48,301 nucleotides of DNA from RGIG8767 sp045531685 (GCA_045531685.1 JAZSEL010000123.1:1-48301); one strand, 5' to 3'. Shown: positions 8,174-17,805, counted from the first letter of the stretch. The notes: generated from the letters alone by a model not told the origin. Translations and numbers: made by a program.

Positions 8174-9192
8174 AAGGTAACTCCTTTTTCACCGGCTTTG
8201 ATTTCGCCTACTACATAAGGAACATCTCCTGCTGATTTGATAGCTTCCATTGTTGCTTCTACTTTATCAGGAGAAACTGCTACAATCATACCAAGTCCCA
8301 TATTGTATGTGTTATACATCATATCTTCTGCAATGTTACCTGTCTTCTGTAATAATTTGAAGATTGCAGGAACCTCATAAGAATCTTTTCTTACAACTGC
8401 ATGCATTCCTTCCGGAAGCATTCTTGGAATATTTTCCTGGAATCCGCCACCTGTAATATGGCTGCAGGCCTTTACTGTTACACCGGCATCTTTGATAGCC
8501 TTTAATGCTTTTACATAAATTCTTGTAGGAGCAATTAATGCTTCTCCCAAAGTCATTCCCAATTCATCATAGTATGTATCGAGGCTTTCCTTTGTCATCT
8601 CGAACACTTTACGTACCAATGAAAATCCGTTGCTGTGTACACCACTGCTTGCCATACCGATTAAAACGTCACCCTCTGCTAAGTCTTTGCCTGTGATGAT
8701 ATCCTTTTCATCTACAACACCTACTGCAAATCCTGCCAAATCGTATTCATCTTCCGGCATAAGACCAGGATGTTCCGCTGTTTCACCACCGATTAATGCA
8801 CAGCCTGACTGTAAACAGCCTTCTGCTACACCCTTTACGATAGTCGCAATCTTTTCAGGATAGTTCTTACCACATGCAATATAGTCTAAGAAAAATAATG
8901 GTTCACCACCTGCACATGCAATATCGTTTACACACATAGCAACTGCGTCAATTCCGATTGTATCATGCTTATCCATTAAGAACGCTAACTTAACCTTTGT
9001 TCCGCATCCGTCTGTACCGGATACTAAAGTAGGGTTTTCCATATCCTTAATCTTAGCAAGGGAAAATGCACCTGAAAATCCGCCAAGTCCGCCTAATACT
9101 TCCGGTCTCATGGTTTTCTTAACATGTTCCTTCATTAACTCCACTGACTTATAGCCTGCTTCGATATCTACACCAGATTTCTTGTAATCCAT
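8167..9192 (-). CDS. purM: Phosphoribosylformylglycinamidine cyclo-ligase
   Basis: PurM closes the imidazole ring to form AIR, using ATP. The 341-aa protein opens with DYKKSGVDIEAG and carries GTDGCGTK, DIACAGGEPLFF and GGETAEHPG, all signatures of the PurM/AIR synthase fold. It lies 61 bp behind purE and overlaps purN by seven bases. The spacing is consistent with one purE-M-N-D transcript. Confidence 0.97.
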   Translation of the reverse strand: MDYKKSGVDIEAGYKSVELMKEHVKKTMRPEVLGGLGGFSGAFSLAKIKDMENPTLVSGTDGCGTKVKLAFLMDKHDTIGIDAVAMCVNDIACAGGEPLFFLDYIACGKNYPEKIATIVKGVAEGCLQSGCALIGGETAEHPGLMPEDEYDLAGFAVGVVDEKDIITGKDLAEGDVLIGMASSGVHSNGFSLVRKVFEMTKESLDTYYDELGMTLGEALIAPTRIYVKALKAIKDAGVTVKACSHITGGGFQENIPRMLPEGMHAVVRKDSYEVPAIFKLLQKTGNIAEDMMYNTYNMGLGMIVAVSPDKVEATMEAIKSAGDVPYVVGEIKAGEKGVTLC

Positions 9193-9253
9193 TTTGATTC
9201 TCCTTTAATGTATATAAAATGTTATTTGATTCTTTTTTATTTTAACTAGTTTC

Positions 9254-9754
9254 CTAGTAGTTCTTATAGCCAACTTCCTGCAATCTTGCGTCCTTTTTCT
9301 GAACCGCTTCCTTCAAGGAATTGCTGTAATCTTTAAGCTTTGCAAGCAATTCTGCATCCGATGTAGCTAAAATCTTAGCTGCAAGTAAGCCTGCGTTGGC
9401 ACCACCGTTGATTGCTACTGTTGCAACCGGAATTCCGGATGGCATCTGAACGATGGAATATAAAGAATCACGTCCCCCAAGGGATGTGGTATGCATCGGA
9501 ATACCGATAACAGGCATTGGGAAAATTGCTGCGCACATACCCGGCAAATGAGCTGCCATACCTGCTCCTGCAATGATTACCTTATAACCTCTTTCCTCTG
9601 CACCCTTTGCATATTCAAAGAAATCATCCGGTTCTCTGTGTGCGGAAATAATATTCATTTCATAAGAAATTCCTAATTCTTCCAAAATATCAGCAGCCTT
9701 TGCCATAACCGGCATATCGGAATCACTGCCCATTACAATACCTACCTGTGGCAT
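9254..9754 (-). CDS. purE: N5-carboxyaminoimidazole ribonucleotide mutase
   Basis: PurE rearranges N5-CAIR to CAIR. The 166-aa protein is class I-like: GSDSDMPVM near residue 8, SAHREPD near 40, and a central GAGMAAHLPGM loop. The ATG follows GAGGAG with six bases of spacing. It is the first gene of the local operon and sits behind a well-formed promoter. No purK is visible beside it, nor purF, purL, purC, purB or purH in this window, so the rest of the pathway must be encoded elsewhere. Confidence 0.97.
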   Translation of the reverse strand: MPQVGIVMGSDSDMPVMAKAADILEELGISYEMNIISAHREPDDFFEYAKGAEERGYKVIIAGAGMAAHLPGMCAAIFPMPVIGIPMHTTSLGGRDSLYSIVQMPSGIPVATVAINGGANAGLLAAKILATSDAELLAKLKDYSNSLKEAVQKKDARLQEVGYKNY

Positions 9755-9847
9755 AACAATCTCCTCTCATTATTTACCTTGTTTTTATTTTAATTAGTCT
9801 CGCACTGTTCAGGTAAAAAGCCAAACTCCGACTTAATACCACCCTAT

Positions 9848-9876
9848 ATCTTACTAAACTTTACCTGGTTCGTCAA
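9848..9876 (-). promoter_or_regulatory. Promoter of the purEMND operon
   Basis: A -35 TTGACG and a -10 TAAGAT are 17 bp apart, about 90 bp before purE. An inverted repeat CAGGTAAA...TTTACCTG (9810-9817 and 9860-9867) places one arm in the spacer and the other in the leader, so it may be an operator. I see no guanine riboswitch core and no convincing PurBox pair. Confidence 0.65.
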
Positions 9877-9953
9877 AGGACTTCACATAAAAAAAACAAG
9901 TTTATGCAATTTACCATTTATTTCCATAAAATACATAGGGTCATTATACATTT

Positions 9954-12020
9954 TTATTTTAATTCGTTTAATGGAATGTTAAGTTCTTCACATCCCTTCA
10001 ATACAAAACGTCCGTTTACAATAACCGGCTTTTTACTTCCATCCTTACACACCGCTGTTAATTCACCGATTTCATCATATGGAATGGTAATGTCCGTATG
10101 ACAGTTAAAATATGCCTTCGTCATATCTTCGCCGCGTTTTGCAGATACTTCATTTTCCCTTGCCACGATTGCCTTTCCGTCTGCATTGTACGTTACCATT
10201 TCTTCTTCGTGGGAATAGCAGGTATCTCCTACTGCAAAATGCGGTCCTGTTTTTTCTGCAATCAGAATCGGCAACACTTTTCCAATGCCGTATTCCCTCG
10301 CCATTTTATAAGCCACTGTATTGGTTCCGATGGCAAACTCACCCATTGGAAGGGACTCATGCTGATGAAGCACATGATCTTTAATATAACGCTTACCACG
10401 CTCAGTATCTTCAAAATTGGAGCAACTGTAATCCGTCGTCATTCCGTCTTTAAATGTGAGTTTTAGGTTTTCAAATTTAAGCCCGTTTAAGAATACCTCT
10501 GACACATGCAAAACTCCCTCTGTTCCCTTCAGCACCGGAGAGGTAAATACTTCCCCGACGGGAATGTTTACATCTGCCACACAGTTTTCAAAAATAGTTT
10601 CCTTAGCCGGGTTCTGCAACTTCCACAGATTAACCTTTAAATCCGTTTCATTTACACCCATGCCCTTAATGCGCACATAATCCGCCGTATCCAGCGTATC
10701 AATGATTGTCTGCTGTAATTTTTGATACAATTCATAGCTTAAGGTATTGAGCTTGATTGTCTCATCAAAAATCGCCTCAAACCTTTCTCCAATGGAAGGA
10801 ATTGGGAATGCAATAATGGTAAAGCTTCGCTCTTCACCCTTTACATACTGATTTAAAAGCATGCCTGCTTTACCGGCATACTCCACGGTAAGCTTACGCT
10901 CCTGTGCCCCCAACCTATAGCTTTCTTCTTTTTCAACCGGCGAAAATGGCTCTTCTCCAAAGTCTTCAATAACAGCAGGTCCGCCAAAAACAGACGCTTC
11001 TGCCTTATATTTTTCCAATGCTGCCTTATAGCACTCCAATTTTCTTGTTACAAACTTGCTGCTGAAATACAGCACCTTATCAAATTCATGGTCACACTCA
11101 AACTGTTTATTTACCTGCGTAGAATAGCAACCAATCTTCTGCACATTTCTACCCAGGAAAAAGCTTGGCTGGCTGCGGTTAATAATGGCCGCAAGACCGA
11201 TTTTTTCAAAATTCGCAATTGCTGCTTTCACAACACGTTCGAATCCGATAAAATAACGGATATTTACTGTTTTTTTAATGGAAATATCCTTCCCTGTGGC
11301 TTCAAATCCCTTCCGATAGCCTTCTGTAAAGGTATCCGCAATCAACTGAATGGTCTCCTGCGGCAATGAGGCTGTATAAGCAGCCATTCTCCGCTCGTTT
11401 TCACTGATGTACTCACCATAATCATACAAATAGTCCAAGCCGGAAAGGTCACTCTTACATACAATATCCTTACAGAATGTATTTTCCGTTGTAAAAGAAG
11501 AAATCACAGCTTCTTCCATAAAATCTTCCTGGTAGTCAAAAACAAAGGATGCTACGCTTTCCTGCAATTCCTTCATGGCCGGTTGCTCTTCCATGGCAAA
11601 CCATCCGTATATTTCCAAAAAGAGTTCCATACGGATAACCATGTTATATACATTTTTTTCGTATGCATACGCAATAAGACTCCTGAGTTCTGCACGTAAT
11701 GCGGCCAAAAAAGTACCGTATTCCTTTCCCATGCAGGCTACGGCATATGCCGGATTACAATAACTCTTATGGTAATTTTCTTCCAAAAGTTCTTCATACA
11801 AGCCGGCATTCAGCTTCTGCTTTTCTTCCAAAGGTATGGAAAACAGGCTGCCGTCAACAGCCATCCCATACACTTGATCTATTTTCACAAGAAAGGCGGC
11901 TGCCTCTTTAAAATACGGCACAAATTGCTCTGCCGTCCCGGCATCTGCCGCAATCTCTTTGATTCTTGTAGAAGCCAGCCCATATCTTTCCTGTATTAAT
12001 TCTAAGTTAATATCAATCAT
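9954..12020 (-). CDS. M29-family aminopeptidase with long N-terminal extension
   Basis: The C-terminal half matches the M29 (AmpS/AmpT) metallo-aminopeptidases. Candidate metal and active-site segments are GEVFTSP near residue 490, HQHESLPMGEFAIG near 553 and GPHFAVGDTCYSHEEE near 595-610. M29 enzymes usually have about 370-410 residues. This one has 688, with roughly 300 extra mainly helical residues at the front that I cannot assign. It has no signal peptide, so it is probably cytoplasmic and trims peptides. Its ATG overlaps the stop of the upstream membrane protein gene (ATGA). The substrate range is unknown. Confidence 0.85.
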   Translation of the reverse strand: MIDINLELIQERYGLASTRIKEIAADAGTAEQFVPYFKEAAAFLVKIDQVYGMAVDGSLFSIPLEEKQKLNAGLYEELLEENYHKSYCNPAYAVACMGKEYGTFLAALRAELRSLIAYAYEKNVYNMVIRMELFLEIYGWFAMEEQPAMKELQESVASFVFDYQEDFMEEAVISSFTTENTFCKDIVCKSDLSGLDYLYDYGEYISENERRMAAYTASLPQETIQLIADTFTEGYRKGFEATGKDISIKKTVNIRYFIGFERVVKAAIANFEKIGLAAIINRSQPSFFLGRNVQKIGCYSTQVNKQFECDHEFDKVLYFSSKFVTRKLECYKAALEKYKAEASVFGGPAVIEDFGEEPFSPVEKEESYRLGAQERKLTVEYAGKAGMLLNQYVKGEERSFTIIAFPIPSIGERFEAIFDETIKLNTLSYELYQKLQQTIIDTLDTADYVRIKGMGVNETDLKVNLWKLQNPAKETIFENCVADVNIPVGEVFTSPVLKGTEGVLHVSEVFLNGLKFENLKLTFKDGMTTDYSCSNFEDTERGKRYIKDHVLHQHESLPMGEFAIGTNTVAYKMAREYGIGKVLPILIAEKTGPHFAVGDTCYSHEEEMVTYNADGKAIVARENEVSAKRGEDMTKAYFNCHTDITIPYDEIGELTAVCKDGSKKPVIVNGRFVLKGCEELNIPLNELK

Positions 12021-12334
12021 AACCCATACGCTCCTGCATATAAAATAAAACTGATTCCGCCCAAAGCAGCTATATTAAACAAAATACCCAAATAAGAGAA
12101 TAAATAAAACCGATCCGGTTCTGATTTTGATAAAATACCCAAAATCAAACCAATAAACGAGAATATTGTAATCAGCAATCCACTGGAACCATATCTTGCC
12201 AACGCAATCCCCTCATTTTCATAGGTCAGATATACAATACAAATCAGTGCCATGATATCTACCACCCCCAGGATTGTAGACATAATCCCTTTGGGTGAAT
12301 AAAATTTATTGGTAAAAATAAATTTACGGGACAT
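12017..12334 (-). CDS. Small membrane protein, DUF6142-like
   Basis: The 105-aa product begins MSRKFIFTNKFYSPKGIMS and has three hydrophobic helices, with a short loop near KSEPDRF between the second and third. From memory it resembles the DUF6142 family of Lachnospiraceae, for which no function is known. The ATG at 12334 has GGAGG four bases upstream. The frame extends a further seven codons, but without a ribosome site. It overlaps the aminopeptidase start by four bases, so the two are coupled. Confidence 0.75.
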   Translation of the reverse strand: MSRKFIFTNKFYSPKGIMSTILGVVDIMALICIVYLTYENEGIALARYGSSGLLITIFSFIGLILGILSKSEPDRFYLFSYLGILFNIAALGGISFILYAGAYGL

Positions 12335-12383
12335 ATTTCCTCCACATCTATCCAAATACTTCTATCCTGTCAACAACTCCAAA

Positions 12384-12411
12384 TGGGCATTCCCCATTTA
12401 GGAAATGCCCA
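12384..12411 (-). terminator. Hairpin after the 50-aa protein gene
   Basis: TGGGCATTTCC and GGGGAATGCCCA pair with near-perfect complementarity eight bases after the small gene's stop. Only a short T run follows, so it could be a weak terminator or an mRNA 3' stabiliser. Confidence 0.45.
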
Positions 12412-12418
12412 CTTCGGT

Positions 12419-12571
12419 TTAAAATAAAATTTTCGACTTACCTGCCAACAGCTTTGCACCGCTGATAATCAACAATACTCCGCTTGCAACTCCAACCACA
12501 ATTGTAACAATGCCAAGAACAATATTCCATGCACCGGCACCACCCATTACTTTATAAATTTTTTCTTCCAT
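12419..12571 (-). CDS. 50-aa hydrophobic small protein
   Basis: A short frame starts MEEKIYKVMGGAGAWN and ends GKSKILF. Between them is one long hydrophobic stretch (about residues 15-43) that could be one long or two short helices. AGGAG lies six bases before the ATG. The codon pattern and the position between pyrE (49 bp upstream) and the DUF6142-like gene support a real gene. The function is unknown. Its neighbour is also a small membrane protein, so they may act together. Confidence 0.72.
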   Translation of the reverse strand: MEEKIYKVMGGAGAWNIVLGIVTIVVGVASGVLLIISGAKLLAGKSKILF

Positions 12572-12620
12572 TTTAAACTCCTATTCCATTGCCGTCTTTT
12601 GGCAACACTGATTGTTTTAC

Positions 12621-13298
12621 TTATTTTACAGCACCATACTGCTCATAATAAGCATCGATTTTTGCTTTCATCTCGTCATCAATCAGTACAGTTCCATCGA
12701 TTTCTTTGTTATAGAGACATTCTACCACTTCATCCATGGATACAATGGCTTCTGTCTCAAAACCATATAAATCTTTGATTTCATCTAATGCGCACTTATC
12801 GCCTTTTCCTTTTTCCTGACGGTTTAAGGAAACCATCAGTCCTACGATAGTTACATCTGCCTGTGCTCTTACAATCGGAATGGTTTCTTCCATTGACTTA
12901 CCGCTTGTTGTAACATCTTCAATTACAACTACTCTGTCACCGTCTTTTAACGGACTTCCAAGTAAAATTCCTGCATCACCATGGTCTTTTATTTCTTTAC
13001 GGTTAGAACAGTAACGGATTTCTTTGCCAAACAATTTGCTGTAAGCAATAGTTGTTGCAACCGATAACGGAATCCCCTTATATGCCGGTCCGAACAACAC
13101 GTCAAAATCATCCCCATAGCGGTCGTGAATGGCTTTCGCGTAGTACTCTCCAAGCTTCATCAACTGTGTACCTGTTACATAAGAACCGGCATTCATGAAA
13201 AACGGGGATTTTCTTCCGCTCTTTAATGTAAAATCACCAAATTTTAACACCTTACTGTCTACCATAAACTGTATAAATTCACTCTTATATGCTTCCAT
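12621..13298 (-). CDS. pyrE: Orotate phosphoribosyltransferase
   Basis: PyrE joins orotate to PRPP to make OMP. The 225-aa protein shows the PRPP loop VVVIEDVTTSGKS near residues 115-127. It also has the substrate segments KSGRKSPFF and GPAYKGIPLS. I chose the ATG at 13298 because GGAGG lies five bases upstream. The preceding in-frame ATG is part of that ribosome site. It follows pyrF by 54 bp, so the last two steps of UMP synthesis are encoded together. No other pyr genes are in the window. Confidence 0.96.
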   Translation of the reverse strand: MEAYKSEFIQFMVDSKVLKFGDFTLKSGRKSPFFMNAGSYVTGTQLMKLGEYYAKAIHDRYGDDFDVLFGPAYKGIPLSVATTIAYSKLFGKEIRYCSNRKEIKDHGDAGILLGSPLKDGDRVVVIEDVTTSGKSMEETIPIVRAQADVTIVGLMVSLNRQEKGKGDKCALDEIKDLYGFETEAIVSMDEVVECLYNKEIDGTVLIDDEMKAKIDAYYEQYGAVK

Positions 13299-13352
13299 TT
13301 CATCCTCCATATTTTACAGACAATGTCTTCTATTCTTTGCTTGCAACAGCTC

Positions 13353-14279
13353 TTATTTTGATGCCAATGCAGAAGCAATGTCCTCTCTCATGTCAATAAC
13401 TGCCTGTCTTGATGCATCCGCAAAGTTTTCTGCACCAAATTTTGCGTAAGCTTCCTGCTGGTATGCTGCAATAATACCTCTTGATGAGTTGATAATCGCA
13501 CCAAGTCCGTCTTCGTTAAAGAAGTGTACCAGATCCTTGCCCTTACCACCCTGTGCACCGTAGCCCGGTACCAGAATGTAAGTCTTAGGCATTACCTTAC
13601 GCATAATCTTCCCAACTTCCGGATAAGTAGCTCCCACAACTGCACCAACATAGCTGTATTCATCGCCCATAAAGTCGGCACCCCATTCAGCTACCTTTTC
13701 TCCAACCATATGATACAGAGTCTTTTCTCCAATCATCTGGTCCTGGAACTCACCGCTGCTTGGATTGGAAGTCTTAACCAAAATAATAAGGCCCTTCTTC
13801 TGTTCCTTACATACCTTTACAAACGGGTTGATTCCGTCAGAACCAAGGTATGGATTCACGGTAATAAAATCTTCATCAAAACCGCGGCATACCGTATTTC
13901 CTACGGTTACGGTTCCCACATGTCCGATTGCATATGCTTCGGATGTAGAACCGATATCACCACGCTTAATGTCACCGATTACCACAAGGCCTTTTGCCTT
14001 ACAGTAATCCACTGTCTTTTTAAATGCTACCAATCCCGGGATTCCAAACTGCTCATACATGGCAATCTGTGGCTTTACTGCCGGAATCAAATCGTATGTA
14101 GCATCCACAATGGCTTTATTAAACTGCCAGATTGCTTCTCCTGCCGCCTCTAAGGTTTCCCCATGCTCTGCAATGGCAGCATCCATAATATGCTTTGGAA
14201 TCATCTTAAGAGTCGGGTCCAACCCTACTACGATAGGGGCATTGGTTTTTTTAATACTTGCTACTAATTTGTTAATCAT
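13353..14279 (-). CDS. pyrF: Orotidine 5'-phosphate decarboxylase
   Basis: PyrF decarboxylates OMP to UMP. At 308 residues it belongs to the longer clostridial subfamily 2 type rather than the 230-aa Bacillus type. The substrate Asp lies in VGLDPTL, and the catalytic segment GDIKRGDIGST (K and D residues) is intact. RGIIAAYQ near the C-terminus is the phosphate-binding region. GGAGA stands before the ATG. It sits between a TPR lipoprotein gene and pyrE in a compact minus-strand run. Confidence 0.96.
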   Translation of the reverse strand: MINKLVASIKKTNAPIVVGLDPTLKMIPKHIMDAAIAEHGETLEAAGEAIWQFNKAIVDATYDLIPAVKPQIAMYEQFGIPGLVAFKKTVDYCKAKGLVVIGDIKRGDIGSTSEAYAIGHVGTVTVGNTVCRGFDEDFITVNPYLGSDGINPFVKVCKEQKKGLIILVKTSNPSSGEFQDQMIGEKTLYHMVGEKVAEWGADFMGDEYSYVGAVVGATYPEVGKIMRKVMPKTYILVPGYGAQGGKGKDLVHFFNEDGLGAIINSSRGIIAAYQQEAYAKFGAENFADASRQAVIDMREDIASALASK

Positions 14280-14304
14280 GTCATTCTCCTTTAGTGTATG
14301 TTAA

Positions 14305-15354
14305 TTATCTTGATTTCAGAAATTCATATTCCCGCTTTGCCTCTTCATCCTCCGGATATTTTTTCAAATATTCCTCCATCAAAACGGTTGCCTGTTTAAA
14401 ATTCCCCGTATACTCATACGCTGCTATCTGATTAAACATAAGCACCTGCTCCATGCCGTTGTTCTCCACATTGGCAGCACTCCTAAACGCAGATAATGCC
14501 GCATCGTACTCACCGGATTTCATTTTGCATAATCCCAATTGGTTGTATATTTCTGCTGCCTGCGGATGTTCGTCCAGATAATTTTTATATACGCTGGTGG
14601 CATAATTGTAATCTCCCAGCTGTTCATAGGACTTACCAAGGAGCAAAATCACTTCATCCGATTCATCGGCTTTGGCACTTTCCAGGGAAACCTTTGCCTT
14701 CTCATAATCTCCCATATAGTAGTAGATACGTCCCTTATCATAATCGGACAGCTTTTTTTCGTTCTCTGCTAAAAACTGCTGTAAAAATCCGAGTCCTTCC
14801 TCCTGATATCCGGCTTCTGTCAAAAGCCCCGCTATCTCAATACGGAGGTCATATCCATCCTCATCCAACTCTACTGTTTTGGTAAAATCCGCAAATGCCG
14901 GGTCAAACTTTCCATCCTTCAAATACAGCCTTCCCCGTAAAAACAAAGCATTTACCTCTTCCGGTTCCAAGGTAAGAATTGCATTGTATACTTCCTTGGC
15001 TTTTTCGTTCTCCCCTAATTTTTCATACGCATCTGCCAGATAATAATTTAAATCAAAGTCCACTTCCCCTACAAACAAATCACTGTATGAAAGTGCCTCC
15101 AGATAGCAGGCAACCGCTTCCTCATACATAGTAAGACCTGCATACGCAATTCCCTTATTGCGGGCAATCATCTGCGGATCTTCCCCGGCTTCTGTTGCCG
15201 CTTCCAAAGTCGCCACAGCCTCTTCGTATTCATAATTTTCTATCTGTGTAATAGCCGTAGCCATATATTCTTCTGCTTTCTTTGTACTACACCCTGTAAT
15301 ACCCATGCAGAGCAGGGCCAACGCTATCACCACTTTTACTTTTGTGTTTTTCAT
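14305..15354 (-). CDS. TPR-repeat lipoprotein
   Basis: The 349-aa protein starts with a lipoprotein signal peptide whose lipobox is GITGC, so it is probably anchored outside the membrane. About eight tetratricopeptide-like helical pairs follow, with typical motifs such as YYLADAYEKLGENEKAKEVY and LGDYNYATSVYKNYL. TPR proteins are scaffolds; the partner is unknown. The ATG at 15354 follows AAAGGG by seven bases and is preferred to a TTG two codons earlier. It ends 25 bp before pyrF. Confidence 0.88.
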   Translation of the reverse strand: MKNTKVKVVIALALLCMGITGCSTKKAEEYMATAITQIENYEYEEAVATLEAATEAGEDPQMIARNKGIAYAGLTMYEEAVACYLEALSYSDLFVGEVDFDLNYYLADAYEKLGENEKAKEVYNAILTLEPEEVNALFLRGRLYLKDGKFDPAFADFTKTVELDEDGYDLRIEIAGLLTEAGYQEEGLGFLQQFLAENEKKLSDYDKGRIYYYMGDYEKAKVSLESAKADESDEVILLLGKSYEQLGDYNYATSVYKNYLDEHPQAAEIYNQLGLCKMKSGEYDAALSAFRSAANVENNGMEQVLMFNQIAAYEYTGNFKQATVLMEEYLKKYPEDEEAKREYEFLKSR

Positions 15355-15370
15355 GTACAAACCCTTTGCA

Positions 15371-17704
15371 CTAGTTTTCTTTTCTTATACTTGCTCTTCT
15401 TGCCTGCTTTGCTTCATATAACATCTTATCACTCTGGGATAAAATATAATTAAAGTCAACGGATTTGTCACACCGGAATACCGTATATCCTACAGACACT
15501 TCCACATAGAACTCTTTTCCGGAAGCAGCGTTCCGCTTGTGACATCCTTCTTTAATCCTTCCAAGATACATATCCCCGTCCATACGGTAGTCATACGGCA
15601 TCATCGCCACAAACTCATCCCCGCCGATACGGGCAAGCAAAGCATCTTTTCCAAATGCCTCCTGCAATACTTCCGCTGCGGAACGGATGGCAAAATCCCC
15701 CGACACATGACCAAAGCTGTCATTAATCTCTTTCAAATGGTCCAAATCCGCAATAAACAGGATGGCATCCTTTTTATCTGTTGAATGAATCAATTCCATG
15801 GCTTTTTCCATAAAGCCCCGTCGATTCAAAATACCTGTCAATTCATCATTGGTAGAAATAAATCCCAGAATCTTATTTTTCTCATTTACCTCGTCCACCA
15901 ATGTCTCCAGACGTTTCTGCATCCGTGTCTGCTGTTGGTACAGGTAATAGAAATTAAGAGCGCTGGAAATCTGCATACTTACCAAATGCATAAGCAGCAT
16001 ATCCTTCGGATGAGCCTCTACCATCAAAATTCCGTACTGTTCCTCTCCCATGAAAAGATTCAGTGTTGTCATAAGCCGCTTTCTGTCATCTGCCATGTGA
16101 GTAACCACACCATCCGTACCGGTAATAGCCGGTCGTTTTTCTTTTTCATAAGCATAACTGTTCCCATTTTCCAGATAAGAAACCAGATTTAATCGGGAAG
16201 GACATTTCCATTTCTCATGATACTTATGGTTTTGCGGACAATCCAGCATATATAAATACGCACTCTTTACACGCAGGACATTCAAAATATACATAGGCGC
16301 CCTGTAAAAGGCACATTCATCCTCAATATGGGCAATCATATCACGGGAAATCAACGGAACAAACATAGTATCCTGTTCATTCCGGTCATCATTACTGTTG
16401 TTCTTGGTAATCACACAGGAATGAATATACTGCTGTATCATTCCTGCCACCTCTGTGGCTGTGCTTATCTTTTTTACATCCTGTTCATAGGTAAAAAGAT
16501 ATTTTATATATGCATTAATCGCTTCCACCAATGCCACCGAAGACACATAGCCACTATTCTTTCCGGCAAAAAGTTCATTAATGTTTTCCATGATTTCCTT
16601 TTTGTCGGCTTTGGAAGTATCCGAAAACTGATACATCCTGGTACCAAGGCGCAACAAATTTTTAATCCTTTGCATTACCGACTCCCGGATTTCCGCACTA
16701 ATCTGGGAATTCAATGTCTTTCTGGCTAATTCCTCAACTACCTCCTGCTGAAAACTTTCCTCCAGCACTTCTTCCATGGAATCCAAAAAACGGAAGTGAT
16801 ATTCCGCAGACGAACTACAGCCACAGGACTGGCGGACTTTCACCTGTGCAGGTGCTATCTTTTCTTCCGGCTTCTTGCCATTACATAATGCAACAATCTC
16901 TTCCACGCTCTCATATCCCATATCCAGCTCATTCTGCAATACGGTGGTAAGAGGCGGCAACATGGACTCAGCCATTTCCCAATCATCGTATCCGGTAACA
17001 GCAATATCTTTTCCCACTACCAGATTGCGCTTTGCACACTCCTGATAGGCGGTATCTGCCATAACATCGTTAGCGCATACAATGGCATCCGCATCCGGAT
17101 TACGGTCTAACAATTCTCCAATCTGCTTATCGCAGCATTGGGAATAATCACCCTTTGCCAATTGCTTTTCCGGGAAATCAATATTATGGGCGGCTAAGGC
17201 ATCACGGAATGCTTTTTCACGCTCTGCTGCATCCGTATTATTATCCGGTCCGGACACAAAACAAAGCTTGCGGCAGTTATGCTCGCAGATTAAATGCTCT
17301 ACGATTTCATACATACCCTTATAGTTATCGGAAATAATACAACTTCCCTGATGTTTTTCATCACGTTCTTCTACCAACACATAAGGAATCCCTTTAAAAC
17401 GTTCTAAAAAATGTTCTTTATTTTTGTCTTCCAAAAAGATACCCAATGAACCATATGAAATAATCAAACCATCTACATCAGACAGTTTGGCATAGTCATA
17501 TACTACATTGTATTGGTAATCATATCGGTCCTCTGTACCTGTGCCCAGATACTCCCGAAAATAACTTGTCATATGAACGCCAAGAAAGAAGATGACATTT
17601 ACATCCATCTTCTCCACTGCATCATAGATTCCTCTCATCAACGTCTTCGCATGAGGGGAGTTAGCATTTCCAATCAAAACTCCAATGGTTAATTTTTTAC
17701 TCAT
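15371..17704 (-). CDS. Periplasmic-binding-like / GGDEF diguanylate cyclase
   Basis: Residues 1 to about 290 resemble the sugar-binding domain of LacI-type regulators (KLTIGVLIGNANSPH at the start), without the HTH and without a signal peptide. A linker with QSCGCSS follows, then a mainly helical middle region of about 300 residues. The C-terminal domain is GGDEF, with RIGGDEFVAMM intact and FIADLDHLKEIND upstream. An intact GGDEF motif suggests an active cyclase making c-di-GMP, with the front domain probably sensing a cytoplasmic ligand. I start at the ATG at 17704, after AGAGAG, rather than at the TTG 12 codons earlier. It ends 16 bp before the TPR lipoprotein gene. Confidence 0.88.
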   Translation of the reverse strand: MSKKLTIGVLIGNANSPHAKTLMRGIYDAVEKMDVNVIFFLGVHMTSYFREYLGTGTEDRYDYQYNVVYDYAKLSDVDGLIISYGSLGIFLEDKNKEHFLERFKGIPYVLVEERDEKHQGSCIISDNYKGMYEIVEHLICEHNCRKLCFVSGPDNNTDAAEREKAFRDALAAHNIDFPEKQLAKGDYSQCCDKQIGELLDRNPDADAIVCANDVMADTAYQECAKRNLVVGKDIAVTGYDDWEMAESMLPPLTTVLQNELDMGYESVEEIVALCNGKKPEEKIAPAQVKVRQSCGCSSSAEYHFRFLDSMEEVLEESFQQEVVEELARKTLNSQISAEIRESVMQRIKNLLRLGTRMYQFSDTSKADKKEIMENINELFAGKNSGYVSSVALVEAINAYIKYLFTYEQDVKKISTATEVAGMIQQYIHSCVITKNNSNDDRNEQDTMFVPLISRDMIAHIEDECAFYRAPMYILNVLRVKSAYLYMLDCPQNHKYHEKWKCPSRLNLVSYLENGNSYAYEKEKRPAITGTDGVVTHMADDRKRLMTTLNLFMGEEQYGILMVEAHPKDMLLMHLVSMQISSALNFYYLYQQQTRMQKRLETLVDEVNEKNKILGFISTNDELTGILNRRGFMEKAMELIHSTDKKDAILFIADLDHLKEINDSFGHVSGDFAIRSAAEVLQEAFGKDALLARIGGDEFVAMMPYDYRMDGDMYLGRIKEGCHKRNAASGKEFYVEVSVGYTVFRCDKSVDFNYILSQSDKMLYEAKQARRASIRKEN

Positions 17705-17805
17705 TTTTATTCTCTCTTTTGCGTGGTTGATTACTAGCAATACTCTTCTTTATTTTGCCATAGTCCGGATAGAAAGTAAATATTCCTGCCGGATATTCTA
17801 CGGAA

